The notes under the pieces were generated by a model. The model searched no databases. It was not told where the DNA came from and saw only the letters and a program-made list of their open reading frames with translations. Below are positions 63,301 to 64,000 of a stretch of 64,000 nucleotides of DNA, piece by piece; position 1 is the stretch's first letter; every line of letters begins with the position of its first letter. Position numbers and translations under genes: made by a program. Location of the stretch: assembly GCF_026210795.1 (NCBI RefSeq), contig NC_089442.1, forward strand, positions 3,996,501 through 4,060,500, read 5' to 3'. This stretch comes from Rhizophagus irregularis. Its lineage: Eukaryota; Glomeromycota; Glomeromycetes; Glomerales; Glomeraceae.

Positions 63301-64000
63301 TATGAAACTTGTATTCAACTTTCTAATAAATTAAGAAACTATTTTGAAGAAATTGTTCAACCACGAAGAGAATCATCTGATGACAATGAATGGTTTTCTA
63401 ACCTTGATAGATTCTTTAAGTATATTATTGGTCGTCGAACTTCACGTGTTCAAAATTGGTATATGCAAAATACTGCTAAATTTCCACAAGATAACAGTGA
63501 TGTTGTTAATGGAAAGTATGAAATGGAGCAAGAAATAAGCAAACTCTCACTCCTATGGACCTTGTGTGGATTAACATGCCATCAATGTGGTTTGAAATGT
63601 GTCAAAAATCGGGATCACAAAGAAAATCATGACTGTTTAACCGATCATAAGTGTCATTTTTTTTGTCACTTTACTGAAGCCCATAACGACAATTTAATTC
63701 CGAAGTGTAGTCACAAAGCTGGACATGAAGGAAAACATGCTTGTGACAAAATAAGCCATTTATGTGGTAAACCATGTAGTCTTGATGATAAGCGCAATTG
63801 TCAAAAAGTTTGTTCAAAGGAAATTGAACATGATGACGATGAACATTTATGTCAATCAAAACGTCACTATTGTGGAAAAGATTGTTCATTATCAGCATCT
63901 ACCCCAAAAGGAGTTTATCAATGTCCAAATAAATGTATTATATCATATGAAGAAGAACACGATTCGCATCGTTGTGAGAATACAATTTGTCCAATTCAGT
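57337..64000 (+). CDS. Gene E: GBP/VLIG-like GTPase, 3' end beyond window
   Basis: 22 exons seen: 57337-57379, 57509-57670, 57758-57950, 58023-58208, 58288-58471, 58547-58619, 58708-59059, 59145-59206, 59271-59919, 59982-60013, 60088-60295, 60371-60593, 60687-61092, 61180-61979, 62045-62075, 62132-62206, 62270-62322, 62401-62490, 62560-62655, 62717-62908, 62972-63097, 63181 onward. Every phase agrees and there is no stop or shift, so the visible part is intact. P-loop GEQSCGKS is at residues 1168-1175 (61908-61931), G3 is DFEG (62164-62175), and G4 is probably IIKDV in the exon at 62560. The Cys/His-rich tail begins near 63560 and is cut by the window edge. Up to about 62810 it follows C/D. 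After that it follows gene A closely. An intron at 61093-61179 carries a GTT microsatellite (61154-61173). Whether it keeps a vWFA end cannot be seen. Confidence 0.8.

Noticed and set aside
57337-64000. Gene E considered a pseudogene because it ends without a stop
   Set aside because: All 22 visible exons are in frame. The missing end is due to the window edge.

Overview
The window looks like nuclear DNA of an arbuscular mycorrhizal fungus (Glomeromycotina, most likely Rhizophagus or a close relative). The evidence is extreme AT richness, many-exon genes with short AT-rich GT-AG introns, abundant decayed DNA transposons and MITE-like palindromes, and a tandem multigene family of a type I associate with those genomes. 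The species call is inference. No rRNA, tRNA or CRISPR array was seen.

The dominant content is a head-to-tail array, all on the + strand, of five large paralogous genes (called A to E here) plus the relic of a sixth. They lie at 6419-14560 (A), 19249-27010 (B), 28572-about 36447 (C), 40062-47956 (D) and 57337 to beyond 64000 (E). The relic is at about 56730-57063. I traced 28-29 exons per gene by aligning the copies to each other, and the splice phases agree throughout. Each product is about 1900-2000 residues: a conserved N-terminal region of unknown fold, a charged helical segment, a beta-propeller-like segment, a P-loop GTPase domain of GBP/VLIG type (G1 GEQSCGKS, G3 DFEG, a probable KD-type G4), and a long Cys/His-rich zinc-binding-like tail. 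Copy A originally also ended in a von Willebrand factor A (vWFA) domain. A hAT-like transposon (14557-17216) now sits between the two parts, and its terminal repeat supplies the stop codon.

The array shows birth-and-death evolution and gene conversion. A and B share an almost identical tract including an intron. B is A-like in front and C/D-like behind. E is C/D-like in front and A-like behind. C has an in-frame TGA and a replaced 3' exon. D has a one-base deletion in the G domain that an alternative splice acceptor could bypass. A and B have lost the G3 consensus but keep the P-loop.

Other regions: 1-6116 holds a decayed repetitive-family gene (1214-2825) with a foldback insertion, a Cys-rich minus-strand ORF (3829-4140), a decayed minus-strand fragment, and a 690-bp element with internal tandem repeats just upstream of A. 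The A-B spacer holds the vWFA relic. The C-D spacer (36.4-40.1 kb) holds a MITE-like palindrome and T-rich low-complexity sequence. The D-E spacer (48.0-57.3 kb) holds a 395-bp palindrome, a minus-strand LINE fragment, a decayed Tc1/mariner element with clean ends, a 161-bp MITE and the sixth-copy relic.

No function can be proven from sequence. The fusion of an immune-type GTPase with a zinc-binding tail and vWFA, in a rapidly recombining tandem array, is the candidate system here. It resembles the organisation of cell-autonomous immunity or allorecognition loci, but that is inference.
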